Origin: Salinimicrobium sp035607535
GTDB lineage: Bacteria > Bacteroidota > Bacteroidia > Flavobacteriales > Flavobacteriaceae
DNA length: 64,000 bases
Assembly: GCF_035607535.1 (NCBI RefSeq)
Contig: NZ_JAYDZX010000012.1
Span: forward strand, 1-64,000
Direction: 5' to 3'
Under the pieces are notes generated by a model. The model did not search any database and was not told the origin of the DNA. It worked only from the letters and a program-made list of their open reading frames with translations. Made by a program: the position numbers and the translations under genes. Shown piece after piece: positions 50,931 to 60,170 of this stretch. Numbering within the stretch: the first letter of the stretch is position 1; each line of letters opens with the position of its first letter.

Positions 50931-52013
50931 TTATGGTGTGTTGAGCAATTTTCTATAGAAAGGAATTAGTTTTTCGGCCATTAGAGCATGATCATCTACA
51001 CTGGGATGATATGAACAGCCCCTCGGGTCCATTGTTCCGAATTCAAAAACTTCAACAGGCCGGTCGGGAAACTCTTCTTTGATCTCTTTAAGAATATTTA
51101 TTAGATCTTGTCCTTCTTCTGCACCCAGCATTGGGCTGGAGAGTAAAGCGACCTTAGTTTCGGGATAGGTGTCGAATATCTTTGTTACAAAATCAATATA
51201 ATTTTGTTTGAAATTCTTTTTATTGAATGGCAGCCTTTCTTTCCTGGCGTCACCCAGGGAAAAGTCATTGGTGCCGAGGGCTATGCTTACTATTTGAGGC
51301 GCATTTTTCTTGTCTATCCTTGCTCTTTTTCCATGTTCTCCATTTAAATGGAGATATGGATAAACCTCGGGCATTACAGGTTCGTTCTCATCGTTCCAGT
51401 TGCGGTACATACCCATTCCCGAGACGCAGTTCACCTCGAAATTTACATTTAGCGCTCTTGCTACCAGCGGCCCGTATGCCCGGTAAGCTGTGTGTTGATC
51501 AAACCATTGCCCTTCATCACAGGGGATTTCACTGGTGTCGGCACCCATTCCACAGGTGATCGAGTCTCCTATAAATTCTATTTTGGAAAGCTTCTTTTCG
51601 GGTGTTTTAATGATCTTTTTGGCCCGCATTCCGTTGAAGATCAAGGAGCCATTGGCGGCTTCAGTTTCTTTGTAAATTGTAATAGTAGTAGCTGAATCTA
51701 CTTTTGGGAGGGCGAACTTCAGCGTATCCTTATAAACCCTAAAGCGTCCTTTATACTCCTGATTTAATTCCACGGCAACATAATGATGTATGGAATCATT
51801 GGTTTTTAGAAAAACGGTGACTGTGTCGCCATAGACGTCGGCTTTTACCGAGGATGCAGAGGTGATCAATTTCGTCCCTTCGCTACTTTTCAGGATTCTT
51901 CCAGAGTAAGCGAAAACCATATCCTGAGACTCAAAGTATTGATCTTGCGGCAGTTGTTCAGACTTGCAACTTAACAGCAGGAAAGCCAGAATGGGGAAAA
52001 AGACAGGGCGCAT
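50931..52013 (-). CDS. SGNH/GDSL esterase lipoprotein, CE2-like
   Basis: Encodes 360 aa. A short lipoprotein signal (FFPILAFLLLSCKSE), a jelly-roll-like N-domain (residues about 30-135) and an SGNH hydrolase domain: IEFIGDSITCGMG (block I Ser), VSGMGMYRNW, ALGTNDFS (block III Asn) and CSYHPSVDDH (Asp/His block). The two-domain layout matches carbohydrate esterase family 2, which removes acetyl groups from plant glycans. It is the first gene of the pair with the aldo/keto reductase. Confidence 0.88.
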   Translation of the reverse strand: MRPVFFPILAFLLLSCKSEQLPQDQYFESQDMVFAYSGRILKSSEGTKLITSASSVKADVYGDTVTVFLKTNDSIHHYVAVELNQEYKGRFRVYKDTLKFALPKVDSATTITIYKETEAANGSLIFNGMRAKKIIKTPEKKLSKIEFIGDSITCGMGADTSEIPCDEGQWFDQHTAYRAYGPLVARALNVNFEVNCVSGMGMYRNWNDENEPVMPEVYPYLHLNGEHGKRARIDKKNAPQIVSIALGTNDFSLGDARKERLPFNKKNFKQNYIDFVTKIFDTYPETKVALLSSPMLGAEEGQDLINILKEIKEEFPDRPVEVFEFGTMDPRGCSYHPSVDDHALMAEKLIPFYRKLLNTP

Positions 52014-52094
52014 TTATTCCTTTTTTGGAACCCTAATTTACGGCTTTCCTGTAGATCCCCTTTTGAAATTTTCGGCAAATCCTGAGTCAAGGCT

Positions 52095-52123
52095 AAAAAA
52101 ATATCCGGCACAGAGGCCGGATA
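52095..52123 (-). terminator. Terminator of the acyl-CoA ligase gene
   Basis: TATCCGGC / GCCGGATA arms with a six-base loop are followed on the minus strand by seven T. It lies 24 bp past the stop of the ligase. Confidence 0.88.
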
Positions 52124-52146
52124 CAAAAAGTAAGCTTTTAAAAAAA

Positions 52147-53922
52147 TTATCTTTCGTAGATCCCGTCGTAGAGATTCTGGTAAAGTTTAATAATATTCCG
52201 GCGTTTGAGCTTCATGGTTGGAGTGAGGTGTTCTCCTTCAATACTCCATACATCTGGCGTAAGTTCAAACTTCTTGATCTTTTCCCAGCTTCCGAATTTT
52301 TGGTTATAGAAATCAACTTCTTCCTGAATCCGGGTCTTAACCTGCTCATTCGAAATAAGATCGGCATTGCTCGGGCCAACCTCGATATGTTTTCTCTTAG
52401 CCCATTCCCTTACAAATTCAAAATCTGGCTGAATCAAAGCAGCGGGCATTTTCTCTCCTTCACCCACCACCATGAGCTCTGCAATGAACCTGGATTGCTT
52501 CATCTGGTTCTCGATCACCTGTGGTGCTACATATTTACCTCCAGATGTTTTGAACATTTCCTTCTTACGATCGGTTATTTTTAGGAAATTATCGCTGTCC
52601 AGTTCGCCAATGTCTCCCGTGTGGAAGTAGCCGTCTTCATTAATAGCTTCTTTTGTTTTCTCCGGTTCTTTGTAATAACCCTGCATAACATTAGGGCCTT
52701 TGCAAAGAATCTCCCCGTCTTCGGCGATCTTCACATCTACGTCCTTGAGCACACGTCCTACAGTACCGATTTTAAAGCCGCCGTTTCGCTGGTCGTTTAC
52801 GGAGATCACAGGAGAGGTTTCTGTGAGTCCGTAGCCTTCCATTACAGGAATTCCCGCGGCTGCGAATACTCTGGCAAGCCGGGGTTGTAATGCTGCACTC
52901 CCCGAAACAATTAGCTCTATCCTGCCGCCAAGACCTTCCTTCCATTTTGAAAAGACAAGTTTGCGGGCCAGGTTCAGCTTTGTCTCATACCACCAGCCGT
53001 TAGCGCCGTAAGGCTCATATTCCAGACCCAGCTCCACAGCCCAGAAGAACAGTTTTTGTTTAATTCCGCCAACTGTAGATCCTTTTGCGATGATCTTATC
53101 GTAAACTTTCTCAAGCAATCTTGGCACAGCCGAAATTACATGAGGTTTGACCTCCTTCAGATTGTCACTAATCTTCTCAATAGATTCAGCAAAATGAATG
53201 GATACACTGTAATACTGATAGAGATAAAGGATCATCCTTTCAAAAATGTGACATACCGGTAAAAAACTCAGAGCCGTATAGGTTCCAAATTCAAAAGGAA
53301 CCCTATCTGAGCTCAGGAGCACGTCACTAACTATATTTTTATGACTAAGCATTACGCCCTTAGGTCTTCCCGTGGTTCCCGAGGTGTAGATAAGCGTTGC
53401 GAGGTCATCTTCTTTAACTGCATCTTTTCGTGCTTCCACCTCGTCCTGATTGGATTTGTCCTCACCCATTTTGAGAACTTCATTCCAGTTATCTGCTCCG
53501 GGGATCTCATCAAAAGTGTAAACACCTTTCAGCTTTGTATTGCTGCGGATGGTATTCAACTTGTCAAGGATCTCCTTGTCTGACACAAAACAATAAATAG
53601 CTTCACTGTGATTGATCACATATTCATAATCCTCTTCAGAAATGGTGGGATAGATAGGCACATTCTGGGCTCCTACCTGAAGAATTCCTATATCCAGAAC
53701 GTTCCATTCTGTACGGTTGCTGGTGGAGATAACTGCGATCTTGTCGTTGGGCTGAATTCCGAGCCGCAGTAATCCACGGCTCACGGTGTTTGCCTTGTCC
53801 ACATATTCCTGTGAAGAAAGAGCTTCCCATTTCCCGTTATACTTGGTGACAAGGGATTTGTCCCGGGGCGCATTTTCCAATTGAAAATATGGAAAATCAA
53901 AAAGTCTTTTTATTTCGATCAT
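52147..53922 (-). CDS. Long-chain fatty-acid-CoA ligase (AMP-forming)
   Basis: Encodes 591 aa. The AMP-binding P-loop LIYTSGTTGRPKGVMLSHKN lies near residue 180, followed by GYGLTETSPVIS, YFHTGDIGELD and the hinge ITDRKKEMFKTSGGKYVAP. It activates fatty acids to acyl-CoA for beta-oxidation or lipid synthesis, and so feeds the operon at 40-47 kb, though separated from it by other genes. The aminotransferase gene lies 78 bp upstream on the same strand. Confidence 0.94.
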   Translation of the reverse strand: MIEIKRLFDFPYFQLENAPRDKSLVTKYNGKWEALSSQEYVDKANTVSRGLLRLGIQPNDKIAVISTSNRTEWNVLDIGILQVGAQNVPIYPTISEEDYEYVINHSEAIYCFVSDKEILDKLNTIRSNTKLKGVYTFDEIPGADNWNEVLKMGEDKSNQDEVEARKDAVKEDDLATLIYTSGTTGRPKGVMLSHKNIVSDVLLSSDRVPFEFGTYTALSFLPVCHIFERMILYLYQYYSVSIHFAESIEKISDNLKEVKPHVISAVPRLLEKVYDKIIAKGSTVGGIKQKLFFWAVELGLEYEPYGANGWWYETKLNLARKLVFSKWKEGLGGRIELIVSGSAALQPRLARVFAAAGIPVMEGYGLTETSPVISVNDQRNGGFKIGTVGRVLKDVDVKIAEDGEILCKGPNVMQGYYKEPEKTKEAINEDGYFHTGDIGELDSDNFLKITDRKKEMFKTSGGKYVAPQVIENQMKQSRFIAELMVVGEGEKMPAALIQPDFEFVREWAKRKHIEVGPSNADLISNEQVKTRIQEEVDFYNQKFGSWEKIKKFELTPDVWSIEGEHLTPTMKLKRRNIIKLYQNLYDGIYER

Positions 53923-54000
53923 TTATTGATTTGTTACAATACTTCATGCAAAATAGCAAAAGAAGCATCTAATTCAAATAAAATTTCAAAAATCACTTTT

Positions 54001-55242
54001 TTAGACACAAGTTTTTAATAATTCTATTCCCTCAACTGCAGTTTCGGCACTCATTTGGAAATTGGGGAGGAACAGAAGAGAAGATCCTTCCGTATTTATG
54101 AGAAGACCATTCTGTAAGGCTTTTTCTTTTACTTCGGAAGCATAATCCTCATCCTTAAGGTCTATTCCAATTGCAGCTCCTATGATGCGCACCTCCGGAC
54201 TTTCTGCAAATTCCACTCCCGAAATCCCCTTTTTGAAGGTCTCTTCAAGTTGCCGGATATTCTCAAAAAGCCGCTCCCGGTTCTCCTGAAGAAAATGTAA
54301 AGCAGCTAAAGAAGCATCTACGGCAACAGGGTGCCAGCCATATGAGGAATACAACCCGATCTTTCCGCCCACTTTTTTATCGATTTCCTCTGAGGTAATG
54401 ACGGCTCCCATTCCCGCATGGCCTGCAGTAATGGCTTTTGCCATACATAAAATATCCGGCTGAATATCAAAATGTTCTGAAGCGAACATTTTTCCGGTTC
54501 TTCCGAAGCCAGTTATTGCTTCGTCCATGATCAAAAGAGTACCTGTTGCTTTGCAGATCCTGTTGAGGCCACTCATGAATTCTTTTTCAGGAATTATGAC
54601 TCCCAGGTTTATTATAACGGGTTCCATAATAACTGCTGCTACATGGTTTGAGGAAAGCAATTCTTCCAGATGCTTTAGTTTTTCCTCATTCAGGGGAAGT
54701 TCAATTTTCTCACATCCCTGCAAAAGATTGGGAAAGGGTTTCTGCTTTTTTGAAGCTCCTATGCTCAAAGCTCCCATGGTATTTCCGTGATAACTTCCTT
54801 CAATTGAAACAATTTTTTTGCGACCGGTGTACATGGTAGCCATTTCCAGAGCTGCTTCTACCGCTTCAGATCCTCCGGTCATCCTGTAACTCTTAACGAG
54901 ATGATTTGGGGTGAGCTCTGCCAGTAATTCAGCCAGTTCGGTCCAGGGTTTATATCTAAAGTTGGGATAAACATATGAGGGTCTTTCCTTGTTTCTTATG
55001 GCATCTTCAATTTCTTGTACTCCCCAGCCCAGGTTCCCAACTCCCGCACCTCCCAGGAAATCCACATATTTTTTCCCATCGGCGCCATAGATATAGCTGC
55101 CTTCTGCTTTTATAACTTCCAGTTCCATGGCTGGATTCCCCCGACCAAAGAATTTTTCATCTTTTTCTTTATCTGTCATCTCTTTTTTCTCCTTAAGGTA
55201 AACATCAGCAGGGCAAATAGTGTTATAAAAAGGTGAAATCAT
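54001..55242 (-). CDS. Class III aminotransferase
   Basis: Encodes 413 aa. PLP-dependent class III features: YRMTGGSEAVEAALEMA, EGSYHGNTMGALSIG, the acidic LLIMDEAITGFGRTGKMFA (PLP-pyridine Asp) and the Schiff-base Lys in LCMAKAITAGHAGMGAVI. It moves an omega- or alpha-amino group between an amino acid and a keto acid; the substrate cannot be told (ornithine, aminobutyrate and acetylornithine enzymes are relatives). The first 20 residues are atypical, so a later start (MTDKEKDEKFF) is possible. Confidence 0.9.
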   Translation of the reverse strand: MISPFYNTICPADVYLKEKKEMTDKEKDEKFFGRGNPAMELEVIKAEGSYIYGADGKKYVDFLGGAGVGNLGWGVQEIEDAIRNKERPSYVYPNFRYKPWTELAELLAELTPNHLVKSYRMTGGSEAVEAALEMATMYTGRKKIVSIEGSYHGNTMGALSIGASKKQKPFPNLLQGCEKIELPLNEEKLKHLEELLSSNHVAAVIMEPVIINLGVIIPEKEFMSGLNRICKATGTLLIMDEAITGFGRTGKMFASEHFDIQPDILCMAKAITAGHAGMGAVITSEEIDKKVGGKIGLYSSYGWHPVAVDASLAALHFLQENRERLFENIRQLEETFKKGISGVEFAESPEVRIIGAAIGIDLKDEDYASEVKEKALQNGLLINTEGSSLLFLPNFQMSAETAVEGIELLKTCV

Positions 55243-55374
55243 GATAGACGTTCTTACATATTTTTAAAGCTATGAGTCTTTTTCTGGTTAAACTTCTGAT
55301 AATTGAGTTAAACGTCTATAATTCAGACTTCTATTTCGATATATTCTAAGTAAACCAATAAAACAGAGAAAGCT

Positions 55375-55965
55375 ATGAAGAAATTGAATCTAATTGTATT
55401 ATTAATGATAGGAAGCTTATTGTTAAGCTGTGGACCCAGAGTGAGCACATCAAAAACAGCCAATGTGGATCTCGACAAATATGACTCTTTTGCCTATTTG
55501 CCAAATTCAAATGTAAATGCCGAAGGACTTAGAATGGATTCCGGTGAGGTAAGTCGTGCAGTTATTGAAGCTGTGAACACAAATCTTCGCCAGGAAGGTT
55601 ATAATCTGGACCGGCAAAATCCCGATTTGCTTGTATTGATCAGCACCGATACCGATACCGAAGTAACTACCACTACAGATCCAGTTTATGCTACTTATCC
55701 ATATACTCCGGGTATGACTACTGTGAGCCCGTTATACAATAATTACTATTATCCCGGTTATGCAGGCTATAACAATATTGTTGGGTATGACACAGATACT
55801 TATGCCTATGAGGAGGGAACTGTCGTAATAAACCTTGTTGACAGGGAAACACGCAATACAGTCTGGAAAGGAGTAGCTAGTGAAACCCTTGGGGCACAGA
55901 CCACAACTCAGGGAATAAGAGACCTCGTAAATGACATTTTTGAAGAGTATCCTCTAAGTGAATAG
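55375..55965 (+). CDS. DUF4136 lipoprotein
   Basis: Encodes 196 aa. The lipoprotein signal (IVLLMIGSLLLSCGPR) is followed by the DUF4136 domain: DLDKYDSFAYLP, VSRAVIEAVNTNLRQEGYNL, then a Tyr/Thr/Pro-rich loop (residues about 95-140) and VINLVDRETRNTVWKGVASE at the end. DUF4136 lipoproteins are envelope-located with no established role. A strong terminator follows. Confidence 0.88.
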   Translation: MKKLNLIVLLMIGSLLLSCGPRVSTSKTANVDLDKYDSFAYLPNSNVNAEGLRMDSGEVSRAVIEAVNTNLRQEGYNLDRQNPDLLVLISTDTDTEVTTTTDPVYATYPYTPGMTTVSPLYNNYYYPGYAGYNNIVGYDTDTYAYEEGTVVINLVDRETRNTVWKGVASETLGAQTTTQGIRDLVNDIFEEYPLSE

Positions 55966-55989
55966 TACTATTTGAGAGAAAGTAAAAGT

Positions 55990-56018
55990 AAAAAGTCCGG
56001 AGCAACTCCGGACTTTTT
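55990..56018. terminator. Bidirectional terminator
   Basis: AAAAAGTCCGGAG and CTCCGGACTTTTT form a perfect 13-bp stem with a CAA loop. It lies between the DUF4136 gene and the convergent purL. Confidence 0.95.
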
Positions 56019-56021
56019 GTT

Positions 56022-59000
56022 TTACTGTCTTTCTTCAAGCCATTTCCTGGCGTTGACAAAGGCCTCGATCCATGGCGTGACTTCATCTTTTCTATCTTTC
56101 GGATAGTGTGCCCAGTTCCATGGAAAAGTTGAGCGTTCCAGGTGTGGCATCATCGCAAGATGGCGTCCATTGTCGCTTACGATCATTGCTGTATTGTAGT
56201 GCGAACCATTCGGGTTGGAAGGATAAGTTTCGTATCCATATTTCCCGATGATCTGGTACTTTTCGATCTCATAGGGGAAACTGAATTTCCCTTCCCCGTG
56301 TGCTGCCCATATTCCCAGCCTGCTGCCGGAAAGCGAATGCATCATCACAGAATTATTTTCTGCAATTTCCATAGATGTGAAGTTACATTCAAATTTATGC
56401 GACTCGTTGTGCAGCATTTTTGGCTTCTCTTCATGATCTGGGTGTAATAGGCCCAGTTCAATAAAAAGCTGACATCCATTACAAACTCCGAGGGAAAGCG
56501 TGTCTTCCCGTGCAAAGAAATTATCCAGCGCAGCTTTGGCCTTCTCGTTATACAAAAATGCTCCTGCCCAGCCTTTTGCACTTCCCAAAACATCTGAATT
56601 CGAGAACCCGCCCACTGCAGCAATGAACTGAATATCCTCCAGGGTTTCCCGTCCCGAAATGAGATCGGTCATGTGTACATCTTTTACATCAAATCCTGCC
56701 ATGTCCATAGCATAAGCCATTTCCCTTTCGGAGTTAGAACCTTTTTCACGAATAATGGCAGCCTTAATTCGCTCACCTCCTTTGGAGGGGCTGAGGGAGG
56801 CTGGAAGTTTCCCGGAGAATCCTTCAGGGAACCTGAAATGCAAAGGTTGTTTTGCGTAATTCCTATAGCGCTCGGCAGCATTTTCTTTTCCACTTTGCTT
56901 TTCATCAAGCAGGAAAGAAGTTCGCGACCAGGTATCGCGCAGCTTTGGAATATCGAATCTTAGTTGTTGATCGCCATTCTTTATCTTCAGGGTCTTTCCT
57001 TCGGTTACTTTTCCTATCCTGAAGAATTCAACTCCTTTCTCCTTTAATATATTTTCTATGCTTTTATCCTTGGCCTGAAAGACAATTCCGCAGTTCTCTG
57101 AAAAAAGCAGTTTTACGCTGTCATTTTCTCCCAGCTTTGTCAGATTGAGTTCTGCTGAAAGATCCACATCGGCAAAACACATTTCCAGAAGGGTAGTGAT
57201 AAGTCCGCCTGAAGCCACATCGTGACCGGCAAGGATAAGATCCTGTCTTATCAAATCCTGAATGGCGTTGAAAGCAGCTGCAAATTTTTTGTCGTCTTTT
57301 ACTGTTGGTGCTTCAGCACCTACTTTATTGAGGATCTGCCCAAAGGACGAACCCCCAAGTTTGAATTTATCCTGGGAAAAATTGATGTAATAAATACTAC
57401 CGCCGTCTTTCTGAAGCACTGGTTCGACAACCTTAGTGATCTCATCACAATGACCCGCAGCCGAAATAATTACTGTTCCAGGGGCCAATACATTTCCATC
57501 TTCGTACCGCTGTTTCATGGAAAGGGAATCTTTTCCTGTTGGAACGTTTATTCCTATTGATATGGCAAAATCTGATACTCCCTGTACAGCTTCGTAAAGT
57601 CTGGCATCCTCACCTTCATTATTGCACGGCCACATCCAGTTAGCTGAAAGAGAAACCGATTTCAAACCTTTTTCAAGAGGTGCCCAGACAATATTTGTCA
57701 AAGCTTCGGCAATTGAATTTTTAGAACCCGCAATAGGATCGATCAAAGCCGAAACAGGGGAGTGGCCAATGGAAGTTGCAACTCCTTCTTTCCCTTTATA
57801 ATCCAGAGCCATCACTCCGCAGTTGTTAAGCGGTAACTGCAAGGGGCCTGCGGTTTGCTGCTTTGCGACCCTTCCGGTAACGCAACGGTCGACTTTATTC
57901 GTAAGCCAGTCTTTTGAACCTACAGCCTCTAAAAGCAGTAACCTTTCAAGATATTTGTGAAGATCGTCCTGGTTGTATTCAACTTCAGCATACTTCCTGT
58001 CGATCGTCTTGTCTTTCATGATCATTTTCGGCGAGCTGCCAAACATATCTCCAAGGGCAAGATCCATTGGTTTTGCACCGGTTTTCCTGCTTTCAAAAAT
58101 AAACTTTCTATCCTCTGTGACTTCACCAACGGGGTAGAGGGGAGTTCTTTCCCTCTCTGCAATTCTCTTCATTTGCTTTAGGTCCTCTTCAGAAATGATA
58201 AGCCCCATACGTTCCTGGGATTCGTTTCCTATGATCTCTTTAGCCGAAAGGGTTGGATCGCCAACAGGTAATTCGTCCAGATCAATATTTCCACCGGTAT
58301 CTTCTACCAGCTCACTAAGACAGTTGAGGTGTCCACCGGCGCCGTGATCGTGAATGGAAACTATTGGGTTTTCATCTGCTTCCACCATTGCGCGGATGGT
58401 ATTCGCAGCACGTTTTTGCATTTCGGGGTTGGACCGCTGGATTGCATTTAGTTCGATGCCGCTGCTGAATTCTCCTGTATCTGCTGAAGATACTGCGGCA
58501 CCGCCCATTCCTATCCTGTAGTTCTCACCGCCTAAAACAACGATCTGATCTCCCTTTTTTGGAGCTCCTTTGATCGCCTGCTCTGCTTTTCCAAAACCAA
58601 TTCCGCCGGCAAGCATGATAACTTTGTCATAACCCAAAGCCCTGCGATCTTCTGAATGTTCAAATGTCAACACTGATCCTGCGATAAGCGGCTGCCCGAA
58701 TTTATTTCCAAAGTCTGAAGCTCCGTTTGATGCCTTGATAAGGATATCCATCGGGGTTTGGTAAAGCCACGGTCTTGCAGGAAATGCATTTTCCCACGGC
58801 CTGTTTTCTTCAAGTCGGGAATAAGAGGTCATATATACGGCCGTCCCGGCAAGTGGCAACGAACCTTTACCACCTGCAAGCCTGTCACGTATTTCTCCGC
58901 CACTTCCGGTTGCCGCCCCATTGAAAGGCTCCACTGTAGTTGGGAAATTGTGCGTTTCGGCCTTTAATGAAATTACCGAATCAAAATCTTTCTTTCTGTA

Positions 59001-59696
59001 AAAATCGGGTTTATCTGCCGACTGTGGTGCGAACTGCTCCACTCTCGGTCCTTTGACAAAAGCCACGTTGTCTTTATATGCAGAGACTATATCGTTCGGA
59101 TTTTCTTCGGAAGTTTTTCGTATCAGCTTAAAAAGGGAAACCGGTTTGGCTTTTCCGTCGATCTCGAAGGTACCGTTGAAAATTTTATGTCGGCAGTGTT
59201 CAGAGTTCACCTGGGAAAATCCGAAGACTTCAGAATCTGTGAGCTTGCGGCCGATTCTTTTCGAAAGGTCCTCCAGATATTGAACCTCCTCATCATTTAA
59301 TGCCAGCCCTTCTTTATTATTGTAGGCACCAATATTCTCGACTTCTTTAATGGGTTCGGGTTCAATATTGATGGTGAAAATATCCTGGTCAAGACCCTTG
59401 TATAACTGTGAAAGCATAGGGTCGAAGTCGTGGTAGTTGTCATCAACTTCAATGAACTCCTCAATTCTAAGGATGCCTTCAATTCCCATGTTTTGGGTGA
59501 TCTCAACGGCATTTGTACTCCAGGGAGTGATCATAGCGGCACGGGGACCAACAAAAAAATCTGCCAGGGCAGATTTGTCTAAATATTGTGAGTTTCCAAA
59601 TAGCCAGTTCAATTTGACTATGCTTTCAGCCGAAAGGGCCTTATGGGTTTGAACCGCATAGACCTTATTAGGCTTGTTTCCGAAGAATAGGATCAT
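56022..59696 (-). CDS. purL: Phosphoribosylformylglycinamidine synthase, large single-chain form
   Basis: Encodes 1224 aa, the usual size of single-chain FGAM synthase. An N-terminal PurS-like part, two AIRS-type ATP-binding halves (VNSEHCRHKIFNGTF, ETHNFPTTVEPFNGAATG, HDVASGGLITTLLEM) and a C-terminal glutaminase with SLGVCNGCQLFIELG (Cys) and MMPHLERSTFPWNW (His, Glu) are all present. It converts FGAR to FGAM with glutamine and ATP in purine synthesis. It is a single gene; a -7 box lies upstream. Confidence 0.97.
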   Translation of the reverse strand: MILFFGNKPNKVYAVQTHKALSAESIVKLNWLFGNSQYLDKSALADFFVGPRAAMITPWSTNAVEITQNMGIEGILRIEEFIEVDDNYHDFDPMLSQLYKGLDQDIFTINIEPEPIKEVENIGAYNNKEGLALNDEEVQYLEDLSKRIGRKLTDSEVFGFSQVNSEHCRHKIFNGTFEIDGKAKPVSLFKLIRKTSEENPNDIVSAYKDNVAFVKGPRVEQFAPQSADKPDFYRKKDFDSVISLKAETHNFPTTVEPFNGAATGSGGEIRDRLAGGKGSLPLAGTAVYMTSYSRLEENRPWENAFPARPWLYQTPMDILIKASNGASDFGNKFGQPLIAGSVLTFEHSEDRRALGYDKVIMLAGGIGFGKAEQAIKGAPKKGDQIVVLGGENYRIGMGGAAVSSADTGEFSSGIELNAIQRSNPEMQKRAANTIRAMVEADENPIVSIHDHGAGGHLNCLSELVEDTGGNIDLDELPVGDPTLSAKEIIGNESQERMGLIISEEDLKQMKRIAERERTPLYPVGEVTEDRKFIFESRKTGAKPMDLALGDMFGSSPKMIMKDKTIDRKYAEVEYNQDDLHKYLERLLLLEAVGSKDWLTNKVDRCVTGRVAKQQTAGPLQLPLNNCGVMALDYKGKEGVATSIGHSPVSALIDPIAGSKNSIAEALTNIVWAPLEKGLKSVSLSANWMWPCNNEGEDARLYEAVQGVSDFAISIGINVPTGKDSLSMKQRYEDGNVLAPGTVIISAAGHCDEITKVVEPVLQKDGGSIYYINFSQDKFKLGGSSFGQILNKVGAEAPTVKDDKKFAAAFNAIQDLIRQDLILAGHDVASGGLITTLLEMCFADVDLSAELNLTKLGENDSVKLLFSENCGIVFQAKDKSIENILKEKGVEFFRIGKVTEGKTLKIKNGDQQLRFDIPKLRDTWSRTSFLLDEKQSGKENAAERYRNYAKQPLHFRFPEGFSGKLPASLSPSKGGERIKAAIIREKGSNSEREMAYAMDMAGFDVKDVHMTDLISGRETLEDIQFIAAVGGFSNSDVLGSAKGWAGAFLYNEKAKAALDNFFAREDTLSLGVCNGCQLFIELGLLHPDHEEKPKMLHNESHKFECNFTSMEIAENNSVMMHSLSGSRLGIWAAHGEGKFSFPYEIEKYQIIGKYGYETYPSNPNGSHYNTAMIVSDNGRHLAMMPHLERSTFPWNWAHYPKDRKDEVTPWIEAFVNARKWLEERQ

Positions 59697-59728
59697 TCCT
59701 TGTGGTTTAGTGTGTTGTTGTAAGTAGG

Positions 59729-59736
59729 CAAATTTA
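59729..59736 (-). promoter_or_regulatory. Candidate -7 box for purL
   Basis: TAAATTTG on the minus strand fits TAnnTTTG, 32 bases before the ATG at 59696. No correctly spaced TTG is seen, so support is partial. Confidence 0.3.
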
Positions 59737-59793
59737 CATTTTTTGCCAGAACTCCTTTGGCCTCAAATCAAAAAGGATAGAAAAATATTACGA

Positions 59794-60168
59794 CTCAAAA
59801 ATGGGATTTTTGAGACCTGTTATTTTTCAAGTTTCTAGTTGGGCTAAAGTCCTGGGCAAAGCATTTTGATCCTCCGCCTGAGGGATGAGGCAATTGATCA
59901 ATCTTGTCTTTTACAATTGATATTAAAAGATCTTCCTCGATAATACCATTTTTGGAACCTCTTGTTTTGTAGGCTGAAAATTGGGCTAAAGCCTTTGGCA
60001 ATTCATTTTATATCCTCCGCCTGAAGGCGGAGGCAATTCAATTGGTTTTTCTAAGATTCTCTTTTCAATGCCCATTCAATTCGAAGATATGGATCAGCTA
60101 TAAAATGAATTGCCCCCGGATTTATCCGGGGGCAATGAATGTAATTCCTTAAAAGGGCTTTAGCCCAA
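59794..60168. repeat. REP-like repeat cluster between purL and the RsmB-type gene
   Basis: This 473-bp spacer holds no gene. It has a palindrome (CTCAAAAAT/ATTTTTGAG, 59794-59814) and three copies of a module: TTGGGCTAAAG, then GGCAA...CATTTT, then a GC-rich hairpin. Copies lie at 59839-59894, 59980-60038 and, inverted, 60099-60167. Hairpins are CCTCCGCCTGAAGGCGGAGG and GCCCCCGGA/TCCGGGGGC. The two outward units in opposite direction recall REPINs mobilised by IS200-like RAYT transposases; no such gene is in the window. Confidence 0.75.
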
Positions 60169-60170
60169 CC

